NCBI GenBank assembly: GCA_007859835.1 | Contig: SJPJ01000001.1 | Location: 6,547,632-6,611,631 of the forward strand | From: Novipirellula herctigrandis | GTDB taxonomy: Bacteria > Planctomycetota > Planctomycetia > Pirellulales > Pirellulaceae | Reading direction: 5' to 3' | DNA length: 64,000 nucleotides | Part shown: piece by piece, positions 27,942 through 37,411 of the stretch | How positions within the stretch are numbered: position 1 is the stretch's first letter | How the letters are laid out: the number at the start of each line of letters is the position of its first letter | Position numbers and translations under genes: made by a program | The notes under the pieces: generated by a model | The model's input: the letters and a program-made list of their open reading frames with translations, nothing else | Database searches by the model: none | What the model was told of the DNA's origin: nothing

Positions 27942-28487
27942 TTACTTAGTAGCCGACTTGCCTGGCTTGATCTTGACTTGTTCACCTTGGTAACGAACGC
28001 CCTTGCCCTTGTAAGGCTCTGGCTTTCGCAACGCCCGAATTTCAGCTGCAAACTGACCGACACTTTGTTTGTCGCAGCCTTGGATCACCACGTGAGTCTG
28101 ATCAGGGCAAGTGACCGTTAAGCCGGTTGGGATCTTACGATGCAATTCGTTGGCATAGCCGACGCGGAGTTGCAATGTGTCCCCGCTGATAGCAGCCAAA
28201 TAACCAACACCGACAACTTCGAGCTTTTTTTCGTACCCCTTGGTGACACCCTCGACCATGTTGTTGATGATCGCACGAGTCAGCCCATGGTAGGCACGGG
28301 CAGGTCGCTCGTCGCTATCACGACTGACAACGATTTCCTTACCATCCTCGCTTAAAGCCACGGAGACTTCCGGGCGGTGCTCGTAGCTCAATTTGCCTTT
28401 GGGGCCTTCGACTTCGATCGTCGCGCCATTGATGGAGACTTTTGCACCACCAACAACAGAGACCGGTTTCTTTCCGATACGACTCAT
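27942..28487 (-). CDS. rplF: 50S ribosomal protein L6
   Basis: MSRIGKKPVSV at the start and GPKGKLSY are typical of L6, and the C-terminal signature PEPYKGKGVRYQGE is complete. The protein has two repeated RNA-binding folds and supports the GTPase centre on the large subunit. Its 181 residues fit the family. It is read between rpsH and rplR in the spc-type order. Confidence 0.97.
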   Translation of the reverse strand: MSRIGKKPVSVVGGAKVSINGATIEVEGPKGKLSYEHRPEVSVALSEDGKEIVVSRDSDERPARAYHGLTRAIINNMVEGVTKGYEKKLEVVGVGYLAAISGDTLQLRVGYANELHRKIPTGLTVTCPDQTHVVIQGCDKQSVGQFAAEIRALRKPEPYKGKGVRYQGEQVKIKPGKSATK

Positions 28488-28561
28488 GGTTTGACTTCGT
28501 TTTCTATGGCAGCGGACTGAAAATCCGCCGCTTGCCTAACACGTTTTGTATAAATTGTTTC

Positions 28562-28960
28562 TTAGGAGACTTCGCACAGCACTTCGCCGCCAACGTTATC
28601 TCGTCGAGCCTCGCGATCGCTAATCACACCCTTGCTCGAACTGATGATGCTGATTCCCAGCCCACCGAGTACGGGACGCAGTTCTTTGCTGCGAGTGTAA
28701 AGGCGTCGTCCTGGCTTACTGATTCGTTTGATCGTTTGGATCACACGTTCGCCGTTGGGGCCATACTTCAGTTCTAGTCGGAGGGTAGACGAAGGGTTTT
28801 CCTCGTCGACTTCCTTCCAGTCCCAAATAAAACCTTCACGCTTCAGTACGTCGGCTACGCCACGCTTCACCCGACTGCTGGGAACATCCACGAATGGTTT
28901 TTCCACACGAACCGCGTTACGGATTCGAGTCAGCATATCGGCAATTGGGTCAGTCATCAT
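28562..28960 (-). CDS. rpsH: 30S ribosomal protein S8
   Basis: The start MMTDPIADMLTRIRNAVR, then RISKPGRRLYTRS and the C-terminal GGLGISIISSSKGVISDREA, with the final GGEVLCEVS, are all S8 hallmarks. S8 binds helix 21 of 16S rRNA and in E. coli represses the spc operon by binding its mRNA; whether that holds here is unknown. 132 residues. Either ATG of the initial pair could start it. Confidence 0.97.
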   Translation of the reverse strand: MMTDPIADMLTRIRNAVRVEKPFVDVPSSRVKRGVADVLKREGFIWDWKEVDEENPSSTLRLELKYGPNGERVIQTIKRISKPGRRLYTRSKELRPVLGGLGISIISSSKGVISDREARRDNVGGEVLCEVS

Positions 28961-28988
28961 AATTTGTGTTCTCCCCTAACGGGCTCAA

Positions 28989-29174
28989 TTACCAACTCGC
29001 CTTGCGAACGCCTGGGATCAACCCAATGTTCGCGTTTTCACGGAAACAGATTCTGCACAAACCAAACTTGCGATACACGCTTCGCGGACGTCCGCAAAAC
29101 TTGCAGCGACTCTCTTGTCGCGTACTGAACTTCGGTTTTCGACCGGCCTTCGCGATTTTTGATTTACTTGCCAC
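28989..29174 (-). CDS. rpsN: 30S ribosomal protein S14, zinc-binding short type
   Basis: The 61-residue protein has two CxxC pairs (CKFCGRP and CRICFRE), so it is the zinc-binding short form of S14. It ends in the conserved [12 protein letters not shown] start it at the GTG at 29174 ([11 protein letters not shown]) with GGAA about 10 nt upstream. The frame is open further upstream, but that extension would overlap rplE and matches nothing in S14. Position between rplE and rpsH is standard. Confidence 0.95.
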   Translation of the reverse strand: MASKSKIAKAGRKPKFSTRQESRCKFCGRPRSVYRKFGLCRICFRENANIGLIPGVRKASW

Positions 29175-29253
29175 GTGGAAAAGTTCCGTTGGTGAATTCA
29201 GGGGTACTTTAAAAGTTGTTGTATGTAATCCGCTATCAAAACTCTCGGTCGAC

Positions 29254-29832
29254 CTAAGCGGCGTCCGTCTTCTTCTTTGGTGCTGCCGTGAACGGCATTC
29301 CAAACATTTCAAGCAGATCGCGGGCCTCGTCGTTCGACGTTGGCGAAGTCACGATCGTGATATTCATCCCTTGCGGTTGAGTAAACTTGTCGGGATTCAA
29401 TTCAGGGAAAACCAATTGCTCCGTCAAACCAAGTGTGTAGTTCCCTCGGCCATCAAATGCCTTGCGATTGATTCCGCGAAAGTCACGAACACGAGGAAGC
29501 ACGATCGAGACCAAACGGTCAAGGAATTCGTACATTCGCTGGCGGCGAAGAGTAACCATGCAGCCAATCGGCATTCCCTCACGCAGACGGAAACTAGCGA
29601 TCGACTTGCGAGCGATCGTGATCACTGGTTTTTGACCGGCGATCTGTGTCATTGCATCGTACGCCAAATCGAGAACCTTCTTGTCCCCGGTCGCGGTTCC
29701 TACACCCATATTGAGTGTGATCTTCTCGAGCCGAGGAATCTGGTGAGGATTCTTGTAGCCATGCTTTTCGGCCATCGCTTTGCGAATGGTCTCATCATAG
29801 CGGATCTGCATTCGTGTTTTGGAATCAGCCAT
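29254..29832 (-). CDS. rplE: 50S ribosomal protein L5
   Basis: L5 binds 5S rRNA and contacts the P-site tRNA. Matches include [49 protein letters not shown] and the C-terminal [20 protein letters not shown]. At 192 residues it is slightly longer than the E. coli protein because of a Lys/Asp tail. The gap to rpsN is about 80 nt and to rplX about 65 nt. Confidence 0.97.
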   Translation of the reverse strand: MADSKTRMQIRYDETIRKAMAEKHGYKNPHQIPRLEKITLNMGVGTATGDKKVLDLAYDAMTQIAGQKPVITIARKSIASFRLREGMPIGCMVTLRRQRMYEFLDRLVSIVLPRVRDFRGINRKAFDGRGNYTLGLTEQLVFPELNPDKFTQPQGMNITIVTSPTSNDEARDLLEMFGMPFTAAPKKKTDAA

Positions 29833-29896
29833 TTTGGCTCTTACTGCGTCTAAATGATTGGGCGGTTGTATTGTCTAACTATTTATCTTCGGCTGA

Positions 29897-30247
29897 CTAT
29901 GACTTATTCGCATGACCAGCACGGGCAGGTGCGATCTTGCCGATCGATGTGCCGCTTTTTTTTGCGAAACGTTCTTTGCTGCCATCGGCCAAGAAACGGA
30001 CGCCGACTTTGGTTGGATTGCCAGTGGACGGATCGATCAACATCACGTTGCTCGCCGAGATCGGCATTTCCTTGTTCAGTCGTCCCCCTTGCGGGTTCTT
30101 TTGGCTCTTGCGAACGTGTTTCCACACTCGACCAGCACCTTCGACGACGAGTTTGTTCTTTTTACGGTCGATTTTCAAGATCTTGCCTCGGTGGCCGCGG
30201 TCGGCTCCAGCAATCACTTGAACTTCGTCATCAATGCGAAAATTCAT
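29897..30247 (-). CDS. rplX: 50S ribosomal protein L24
   Basis: A KOW motif is present at the start (DEVQVIAGADRGHRGKILKI), followed by NKLVVEGAGRVWKHVRKSQ and GGRLNKEMPISASNVMLI, as in L24. This protein is one of the first to nucleate 23S rRNA folding. 116 residues is close to the usual length. It follows rplN in the standard order. Confidence 0.96.
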   Translation of the reverse strand: MNFRIDDEVQVIAGADRGHRGKILKIDRKKNKLVVEGAGRVWKHVRKSQKNPQGGRLNKEMPISASNVMLIDPSTGNPTKVGVRFLADGSKERFAKKSGTSIGKIAPARAGHANKS

Positions 30248-30323
30248 GGTCGGTTCGTGTTTGGTTTCTAAATGACTTACTTAAATTGTTGTCTGGCAAA
30301 ACATCCATTTTCGGATGGCCGGG

Positions 30324-30692
30324 CTAAACGACTTCGTTTGCCAACGAGACGATCTTCATAAAATTTTTCTCGCGAAGCTCACGAGCCACCGCACCGAAAA
30401 TACGTGTTCCGCGCGGTGTCTTATCCTTGTCGATCAGCACAACGGCGTTGGAGTCGAAGCGGATGTAACTGCCGTCCGCACGGCGCGTTGGCGTTTTGGT
30501 CCGAACGATTACCGCACGCACGATCGACTTCTTCTTCACTTCGCTGCCAGGAATGACACTCTTGACGCTGCACACAATCACGTCGCCCACACTGGCGAAA
30601 CGACGGCGCGAGCCACCGAGTACCTTGATGCACATGACTTGGCGAGCACCGGTGTTGTCGGCAACCTCGAGTCGGGATTCTTGTTGGATCAT
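30324..30692 (-). CDS. rplN: 50S ribosomal protein L14
   Basis: [20 protein letters not shown] is a near-universal L14 start, and [20 protein letters not shown] with the C-terminal [18 protein letters not shown] completes it. L14 sits at the subunit interface and is the anchor for the RsfS silencing factor. 122 residues, exactly the usual length. Confidence 0.98.
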   Translation of the reverse strand: MIQQESRLEVADNTGARQVMCIKVLGGSRRRFASVGDVIVCSVKSVIPGSEVKKKSIVRAVIVRTKTPTRRADGSYIRFDSNAVVLIDKDKTPRGTRIFGAVARELREKNFMKIVSLANEVV

Positions 30693-30777
30693 GATTTACG
30701 TGGCCGCTTGCAGGCCCTTTGCGTTTCTAAACGAAATCGATTGGATAGTGAATGTCGTGCGTCGTCACGCTCGCCGC

Positions 30778-31113
30778 TTACGCTTCGGGAGCGTCCCCGG
30801 CGTGCGTCGTTTCGAGTGCTTCCGCTTCGGCACCCCTACGGGCGGCTCGCAGGGCAGCGACGTCTACTTCGGTACTTTTCACAAGTACGCGAACCAAACG
30901 CCATCGCTTCAGCTTGCTCAAGGGTTCCGATTCGATCAGTTCCACTCGATCGCCTTGGCTCGACTCGTTGTTCTCGTCGTGCATGTGGCAAACCGTACGT
31001 CGCCGAACGTACTTTTTGTACTTTGGGTGTTTGACGACACGATTGATCTCGACACGACGAGTTTTGCTCATCTTGTCACTGGTTACGACACCGGATACGA
31101 CACGCTTTGGCAT
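30778..31113 (-). CDS. rpsQ: 30S ribosomal protein S17 with extended C-terminus
   Basis: The core S17 fold is visible: GVVTSDKMSKTRRVEINR, VKHPKYKKYVRRRT, MHDENNESSQGDRVELIESE and PLSKLKRWRLV. At 111 residues it exceeds the usual 80-90 because of an Ala/Glu-rich tail (about 30 residues ending HAGDAPEA). The tail is low complexity and probably disordered. S17 stabilises 16S rRNA in early assembly. It lies between rpmC and rplN. Confidence 0.96.
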   Translation of the reverse strand: MPKRVVSGVVTSDKMSKTRRVEINRVVKHPKYKKYVRRRTVCHMHDENNESSQGDRVELIESEPLSKLKRWRLVRVLVKSTEVDVAALRAARRGAEAEALETTHAGDAPEA

Positions 31114-31157
31114 AATTCTTCTTGGCCCCGCCTGGTTAACGGGAAAATGGGTATTAC

Positions 31158-31358
31158 TTAAGTGCTCGCCGCCGTACGCTCTGTTTGGATCGTTTTGATC
31201 CGAGCGATCAGCCGACGATTCTTTCGAATCTCACTGGGCGTATTGAGCCGTTCAGACTGCGATTGGAAACGAAGCCGAAACAGGGTTTCACCTGCCTCGT
31301 TAATCGTTGCCTGCAGCTGTTCATCGCTCATATCGCGAAGTTCTTTAATTTTGGTCAT
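31158..31358 (-). CDS. rpmC: 50S ribosomal protein L29
   Basis: MTKIKELRDMSDEQLQATIN and LRFQSQSERLNTPSEIRKNR followed by IARIKTI are typical of L29, a small two-helix protein beside the nascent-chain exit tunnel. 66 residues. Position between rplP and rpsQ is the standard S10-operon order. Confidence 0.95.
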   Translation of the reverse strand: MTKIKELRDMSDEQLQATINEAGETLFRLRFQSQSERLNTPSEIRKNRRLIARIKTIQTERTAAST

Positions 31359-31457
31359 GGTTCTAGCTTCGAGTTTTATTCAATCGTTTAACGGTAAGCC
31401 GTGGTTGACTGGTTTGCAGTCTTACCTGTGTAATCCGCTCGCCGCAAACGAACCGAA

Positions 31458-32523
<1,066 letters not shown>

Positions 32524-32592
32524 AACTTAGGACTCGTGTTTTTTCTTTCTAGGTGTGTGCTTTGAGGACGCAGCCTAAAGGCTGGATTCCAA

Positions 32593-32952
32593 CTATATCT
32601 CGTCAATCGGAGTCAATCCGACACTAATGTGACTGCTTCGCTTCTTAATCATGAACGCGGTGCCGCGTGCACGAGGACGAATTCGCTTGAGCATCGGTCC
32701 GCCATCAACGCGAACGTCTGTCAAAACCAATTCCTCGACACGATGACTACGGCCATCGTTCTGGTCTGGATCTTGAGCGTTTCCAACGGCACTCTTGATT
32801 ACCTTTTCAAGCATCCGAGCACCACGTTGGGGTTGGAACTTAAGGGTATCAAGTGCTTCGTCGGCGTACATGCCCCGAACCAAATTCGCAAGCAAACGCA
32901 CCTTCTGTGCGCTGATGCGAGCGTTTCGGTAATGTGAAGTGAAATTGGCCAT
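32593..32952 (-). CDS. rplV: 50S ribosomal protein L22
   Basis: HYRNARISAQKVRLLANLVR at the start and the C-terminal LKRIRPRARGTAFMIKKRSS loop identify L22. The protein lines the peptide exit tunnel, and its hairpin is a macrolide-resistance site in other bacteria. 119 residues, near the family norm. It sits between rpsS (18 nt) and rpsC. Confidence 0.97.
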   Translation of the reverse strand: MANFTSHYRNARISAQKVRLLANLVRGMYADEALDTLKFQPQRGARMLEKVIKSAVGNAQDPDQNDGRSHRVEELVLTDVRVDGGPMLKRIRPRARGTAFMIKKRSSHISVGLTPIDEI

Positions 32953-32970
32953 AACTTTTCTCGCGTTCGT

Positions 32971-33243
32971 TTACTTCTTGCCGCCCTTGCCGCCGTGACC
33001 ACGAAACGTTCGGGTCGGAGCGAATTCGCCCAATTTATGGCCGACCATGTCTTCGGATACCAAAACCTTCACATGCTTACGTCCGTCATGAACCATGAAC
33101 GTGATGTTCACGAATTCGGGGACGATCGTGCATGAACGTGACCATGTCTTGATCGGTTCGCTCCGTCCACCGTCTAGTTGCTTCTGAACTTTCTGGTAAA
33201 CCTTGGGGTCGACGAACGGGCCCTTCTTGCTACTGCGGCTCAT
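32971..33243 (-). CDS. rpsS: 30S ribosomal protein S19
   Basis: [20 protein letters not shown] and [20 protein letters not shown], then [20 protein letters not shown] and [12 protein letters not shown], identify S19, a head protein of the small subunit. 90 residues with a short Gly/Lys tail. Located between rplB and rplV. Confidence 0.98.
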   Translation of the reverse strand: MSRSSKKGPFVDPKVYQKVQKQLDGGRSEPIKTWSRSCTIVPEFVNITFMVHDGRKHVKVLVSEDMVGHKLGEFAPTRTFRGHGGKGGKK

Positions 33244-33267
33244 AAATCAATCAAATTCGTTTTTGTG

Positions 33268-34128
33268 TTACTTGTGTAATTTCAACTGGCCGTAACGACG
33301 ACTCTTGCGTCGACGGACGATCGAACTGTTGCTTGGCTTACGCTTTTGGCGAGTCGCCCCACCCTTGGCACTTTTGCCTTGCGGGCTCACGGGGTGACGA
33401 CCACCCTTGGTTCGACCTTCACCACCACCGTGCGGGTGATCGATCGGGTTCATCGCGGTACCACGAACATGTGGACGACGTCCGAGCCAACGTGAACGGC
33501 CTGCTTTTCCAAGCCGCACTTTCATGTGGTCGCTGTTTCCGACTTGTCCAATCGTCGCCCGGCAAACGCTAGGAATACGACGGATTTCACCGCTTGGTAG
33601 CGAAATCTGGGCCCAATCCGCCTCGCGAGCCATCAAGGTCGCTTGCGTTCCCGCCGATCGGCACAAAGTTGCTCCGCGTCCGGCACGAAGTTCGATACAA
33701 CAGATGCTCGTTCCCAATGGAATGTTTTTCAGAGGCAAGCAATTGCCAACCGTCGGCGGCGCGTCAGGTCCGTTTAAAACCTTATCGCCCGCTTTCAATC
33801 CGCTCGCTGCGATCACGTAAACCTTTTCGCCGTCCGCATACTTCAGCAGTGCGATGCGGGCCGAACGGTTGGGGTCATATTGCACCGAATCGACCGTCGC
33901 TGCGACGCCATCTTTGGCTCGGCGAAAATCGACCAAACGATACATTTGCTTATGACCGCCACCACGGTGGCGAGCTGTGATCTTGCCTTGGTTGTTTCGG
34001 CCACCCGTCTTCTGCTGTTTGCGAAGCAGATTCTTCTCTGGCGTGTAACCAGGAGTCAATTCGGCAAAGTCACTGACCGACGCATTGCGGCGACCAGCAC
34101 TCGTCGGCTTGTAGACTCGGATTCCCAT
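33268..34128 (-). CDS. rplB: 50S ribosomal protein L2
   Basis: Needed for subunit joining and peptidyl-transferase function. Diagnostic segments are [37 protein letters not shown] and the C-terminal [20 protein letters not shown] with the conserved His (GGGEG loop). 286 residues. It is preceded by a 20-bp duplicated element (34131-34170) and then rplW. Confidence 0.98.
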   Translation of the reverse strand: MGIRVYKPTSAGRRNASVSDFAELTPGYTPEKNLLRKQQKTGGRNNQGKITARHRGGGHKQMYRLVDFRRAKDGVAATVDSVQYDPNRSARIALLKYADGEKVYVIAASGLKAGDKVLNGPDAPPTVGNCLPLKNIPLGTSICCIELRAGRGATLCRSAGTQATLMAREADWAQISLPSGEIRRIPSVCRATIGQVGNSDHMKVRLGKAGRSRWLGRRPHVRGTAMNPIDHPHGGGEGRTKGGRHPVSPQGKSAKGGATRQKRKPSNSSIVRRRKSRRYGQLKLHK

Positions 34129-34130
34129 GA

Positions 34131-34170
34131 TTCAGTTTTCAGTTAACAGATTTCAGTTTTCAGTAATCAG
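34131..34170. repeat. 20-bp direct duplication in the rplB-rplW gap
   Basis: Two nearly identical 20-bp copies, each with TTCAGTTTTCAGT, sit between the L2 start and the L23 stop. The element is AT-rich compared with the flanking genes and non-coding; no role can be assigned. Confidence 0.75.
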
Positions 34171-34191
34171 ACGCAGTGTTGAGAGCGTCCG

Positions 34192-34515
34192 TTAAAAGAA
34201 GTCAATGCGGTGATCTTCGTGCAGTGCCACGATTGCCTTCTTCCAATCATTCGTTCGGCCACTGCGATAGCGGTAACGGCGAATCTTTCCTTTGCGGTTT
34301 TGGGTCCGCACCTTTTCGACCTTGACGTGAAACAACTCCTCAACAGCTCGCTTGACATCCAATTTGGTCGCATCGCGATGAACTTGGAAAGCGTATTGGT
34401 TGTTGCGGCTAGCACGGTGAACACCCTTTTCCGTCACAAGTGGACGCAAAAGAATTTGATGCGGCTCGAGCTGAATCGCACCTTCCGTTTGCACTGGGGG
34501 TTGAATCTTTGTCAT
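34192..34515 (-). CDS. rplW: 50S ribosomal protein L23
   Basis: HQILLRPLVTEKGVHRASRN and the KLDVKRAVEELFHVKVEKVR segment identify L23, which docks trigger factor and SRP at the tunnel exit. Here the start is taken at the ATG at 34515 (MTKIQPPVQ); a TTG eight codons upstream (34539) is also in frame but adds nothing family-like. 107 residues from this start. Confidence 0.95.
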   Translation of the reverse strand: MTKIQPPVQTEGAIQLEPHQILLRPLVTEKGVHRASRNNQYAFQVHRDATKLDVKRAVEELFHVKVEKVRTQNRKGKIRRYRYRSGRTNDWKKAIVALHEDHRIDFF

Positions 34516-34594
34516 GTTTCGTATCGTTTGTTTTGTCAATCGTTTCGATTTTGAACTAGCGATTAAGCACGCGGCTTATCGTTAACCGCCGACC

Positions 34595-35248
34595 CTACTC
34601 GGCGTCAGCAGTCATGGGGCTTGCGAACGAGCCGTCTTTGATCCTGTCCATTGCCGCTTTGGTCACTAGCAATTGGTTGGGAGCCAAAACCGACAACGCG
34701 TTCAATTCGCGAACCGGGAATACGCTGACGCCTTCAATATTGCGTCCGCTCTTGTAAACCATGTTGTCTTGATCCGCAGTCGCGACCAAGGTGGTTTTTC
34801 CATCGAGCCCGAGAGCCTTTAGGATCGAGACCATTTTGCTCGTCTTCGGCTCACCGAATCCAAGCGTATCGACGACAACCACTTGCCCATCATCGATCTT
34901 CGATCGAATCGCCATGCGAGTCGCTAATCGAATTGCTTTCTTCGGCAACCGATAGGAATAGTCGCGTGGTTTAATCGTTCGTGCAACACCACCACCGCGA
35001 CGAACATTGGTTCGCTTGCTACCGGCACGTGCGTTGCCCGTGCCTTTTTGGCGGTACATTTTCTTCGTCGTTCCCGAAACCTGGCCACGAGTTCGTGTGT
35101 TGTGTGAACCTTGGCGTTTGTTCGCTTGGTACATCACAACCACGTCGTGCAGCAGCTGCTTGCTGATGCGAGCGGCGATCTGCTCGGTGTCGATTTCGTA
35201 CTGGCCAACTTCACTGCCAGTTTCGCTGTAAATTGTTAGCGTAGCCAT
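34595..35248 (-). CDS. rplD: 50S ribosomal protein L4
   Basis: L4 is a tunnel-wall protein and, in E. coli, the autoregulator of the S10 operon. TRGQVSGTTKKMYRQKGTGN and ARAGSKRTNVRRGGGVARTI show the extended loop, and VVDTLGFGEPKTSKM follows. Start at MATLTIYSETG (35248); a start five codons upstream would overlap rplC. About 217 residues. Confidence 0.96.
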   Translation of the reverse strand: MATLTIYSETGSEVGQYEIDTEQIAARISKQLLHDVVVMYQANKRQGSHNTRTRGQVSGTTKKMYRQKGTGNARAGSKRTNVRRGGGVARTIKPRDYSYRLPKKAIRLATRMAIRSKIDDGQVVVVDTLGFGEPKTSKMVSILKALGLDGKTTLVATADQDNMVYKSGRNIEGVSVFPVRELNALSVLAPNQLLVTKAAMDRIKDGSFASPMTADAE

Positions 35249-35255
35249 CTTCTGT

Positions 35256-35942
35256 CTAACCAACCTTATTTGTTTCTTGGACCGTCACAAAACCGCCGTT
35301 AGGCCCTGGTACCGCACCACGCACGAGCAACAAGTTGTTCTCAGCGTCAACGCGAACCACATCCAGGTTCCGTACCGTCGTTTGGGCATTGCCGTATTGG
35401 CCAGGCATTTTGCGGCCTTTAAATACGCGGCTCGGCGAAGCACTGCAACCCGTGCTTCCTGCGTAACGATGGCACTTTTTCACACCGTGAGTCGCACGCT
35501 GGCCAGCGAAGTTGTGTCGCTTCATCACGCCCGAAAAACCACGGCCCTTACTGGTGCCGGTGATGTCGACCTTCTTGGTCTCAGCGAACTGGTCGACGGT
35601 CAAAGTCGTTCCAACTTCAACGTCGGCGACACCGCGAAACTCGCGTACGAATCGCTGGGGCTCGCAATCAGCCTTCTGCAGTAGCTCAACACCTTTCGCG
35701 GTGCGATCTTTCGCACGCTTGCTGTCTAGTTTCGCGACATGGCCACGCTCACTGCGAATGGCCAACCGACGCGGCTTATCCTCGAATCCCAACTGCACGG
35801 CCTGGTAGCCATCACGATCTTCGCTGCGGACCTGCAGCACTGGACATGGACCCGCTTGGATCACAGTCACAGGTACGGAGGTACCGTCTTCCAGGTAAAT
35901 CTGAGTCATCCCGACTTTTCGGCCGAGAATTGATGGTGACAT
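35256..35942 (-). CDS. rplC: 50S ribosomal protein L3
   Basis: The start MSPSILGRKVGMTQIYLEDG and later KGRGFSGVMKRHNFAGQRAT with GCSASPSRVFKGRKMPGQYG identify L3, an early 23S rRNA-binding protein. I use the ATG at 35942, with GGCGAG ending 9 nt upstream. ATG at 35951 is in frame but the GAG is then adjacent to it. The frame stays open a further 110 nt with no family similarity. About 228 residues. Confidence 0.95.
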   Translation of the reverse strand: MSPSILGRKVGMTQIYLEDGTSVPVTVIQAGPCPVLQVRSEDRDGYQAVQLGFEDKPRRLAIRSERGHVAKLDSKRAKDRTAKGVELLQKADCEPQRFVREFRGVADVEVGTTLTVDQFAETKKVDITGTSKGRGFSGVMKRHNFAGQRATHGVKKCHRYAGSTGCSASPSRVFKGRKMPGQYGNAQTTVRNLDVVRVDAENNLLLVRGAVPGPNGGFVTVQETNKVG

Positions 35943-36218
35943 AACTTTCATCTCGCCCCACGCTTTCGCAGGACGTCCGTCGTTCGAGTTGGAACCCAAG
36001 TTTGCCGAAGCGAACCCTAGACGCAGTGAACCGTGTCGCATACGCGAGCCACAGTTGTGCAATCCTCGAGGTTATCGCCTCGGCTTCCGTTCATTCGGAA
36101 ACCGCTAAAATAGACTGATGTACAATTTGAGCCAGAAAACCACCAACGAGACCAAAGAGAATCTCGAGAAACCCGCGAGGGGCAGGCGGCTTGTCGTGGA
36201 ACTTTACCAACCAGCGAC

Positions 36219-36545
36219 TTATCTCGCTGATGCCTTGATCTTGATGTCAACGCCCGCTGGAAGGCTTAGCTTGTTTAGTGCTTCAATCGTCTTGGCGGTT
36301 GCCTGGACAATATCAATCAAACGCTTGTGCGTTCGGATCTCGTACTGTTGACGAGCTTTTTTATTAACAAACGGACCCGATAAAACCGTGTACCGCTCAA
36401 TTCGAGTCGGAAGTGGAATCGGACCGTGAACTTCACTGTGTGTTCGCTTTACCGTATCAACGATCTCTTGAGCACTTTGGTCAAGCACGGAATGGTCGTA
36501 TGCTTCCATACGAATGCGAATGACTTCACTTGTACCGGCTGACAC
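36219..36545 (-). CDS. rpsJ: 30S ribosomal protein S10
   Basis: [20 protein letters not shown], then [20 protein letters not shown] and [11 protein letters not shown], identify S10, first gene of this operon and also the NusE antitermination factor in E. coli. GTG start at 36545; no ATG upstream of the conserved core exists. 108 residues. No tuf, fusA, rpsG or rpsL lies upstream, so the str operon is not adjacent. A 270-bp gap separates it from rplC. Confidence 0.96.
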   Translation of the reverse strand: MSAGTSEVIRIRMEAYDHSVLDQSAQEIVDTVKRTHSEVHGPIPLPTRIERYTVLSGPFVNKKARQQYEIRTHKRLIDIVQATAKTIEALNKLSLPAGVDIKIKASAR

Positions 36546-36774
36546 GATTCAGGACCCGTCGGATAGATAGGTGGATGCGAATGGGGTGTTATTTGCAACC
36601 CTTTGTTTCCCTGTTGAAGGGAAGTCGGCTGCAGGTTAGAACACACTTGCCCCGGAGCGAACAATTCGCCCAGGTGGAAGGCGGAGAATTTACGTTCCGG
36701 TGCGGTGTGCGTCAACGGCTGTTGAACAATTCGTGAAAAAACTTTTTGAATTCTGCGTGAGGTTTGCCTGATTG
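36546..36774. other. Divergent promoter region between rpsJ and the DUF2752 gene
   Basis: This 229-bp gap should hold the main promoter of the ribosomal operon on the minus strand and that of the DUF2752 gene on the plus strand. I see a small hairpin (TTCCCT/AGGGAA, 36607-36623) and two copies of GAACAATTCG (about 36659 and 36724), but no -35/-10 pair that I would assert. Confidence 0.4.
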
Positions 36775-37200
36775 ATGAGTGAATCACCGCGGAGTAAATT
36801 GCTTAAGGTGCGTATCTTTGCTGTTTTTATTGCCTCTGTGCCGCTGGCGTTGATGATGACTGCTGCCCGATTGGACCCGAGCCCTGCTGGGCTTGGCACG
36901 CATCAGCAGCTCGGGTTTCCGCCCTGCACCTCTCGAATATTGTTTGGTGTGCGGTGCCCAAGCTGCGGGATGACGACATCTTGGGCCTATTTTATGCATG
37001 GCCAGTGGTTTCAGAGTGCGGCTACGAATCTAGGCGGTTTTCTTTTGGCAATCGCCGCTTGGGGGGTGATTGGAGTTGCCGCATTCTGCGTCGCGAAGCC
37101 TGATACACCGCTGTTTTCGTACCAAAAGCCCGTCGCCCTCACCGCGATTGGGATCGCTGCGGTGACGATGATCGATTGGTTTGTGCGTTTGTTCAGTTAG
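36775..37200 (+). CDS. DUF2752 family membrane protein
   Basis: The signature FPPCTSRILFGVRCPSCGMT, with a CPxCG knuckle after a short hydrophobic stretch, followed by AYFMHGQW, is that of DUF2752. Three membrane segments are visible: an N-terminal one (IFAVFIASVPLALMM), then LLAIAAWGVIGVAAF and ALTAIGIAAVTMIDW. The 141-residue length fits the family. Function is unknown; the cysteine pair may bind metal or heme, or be structural. The ATG at 36775 follows a TTG directly; either may be used. It stands alone. Confidence 0.8.
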   Translation: MSESPRSKLLKVRIFAVFIASVPLALMMTAARLDPSPAGLGTHQQLGFPPCTSRILFGVRCPSCGMTTSWAYFMHGQWFQSAATNLGGFLLAIAAWGVIGVAAFCVAKPDTPLFSYQKPVALTAIGIAAVTMIDWFVRLFS

Positions 37201-37411
37201 TTGGGCACTTTTAGTTGTTGGGCACGTGTTGTGTTTCTTTCAGTCTTCTGTCGGCCCGTTGCTTTCTAATCGGCACACCGAAGCTGCAATTTGCAGGAGG
37301 ATGTCGAGGCTGGCGTCGGCACTTTTCGGTTCATCCGAAGAATCGTTGCACTTTCATGTGACGAGGGGTCTGGAGCAATTTGCCGAATGCTGAGTAAGCC
37401 GGCGGTGATCG
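37201..37411. other. Intergenic region downstream of DUF2752
   Basis: Between the converging DUF2752 and DUF1559 genes. It begins with two near copies of a TAGTTG-TTGGGCAC element. No gene was recognised. Confidence 0.4.

Noticed and set aside
28140-28777. Plus-strand frames opposite rplF and rpsH
   Set aside because: Antisense shadows of well-identified ribosomal genes.
29175-29312. Extension of S14 to 107 residues
   Set aside because: Would overlap rplE; all conserved S14 sequence starts at the GTG at 29174.
35943-36062. Long N-terminal extension of L3
   Set aside because: No family similarity; ATG at 35942 has better spacing to GGCGAG and matches the usual L3 start.
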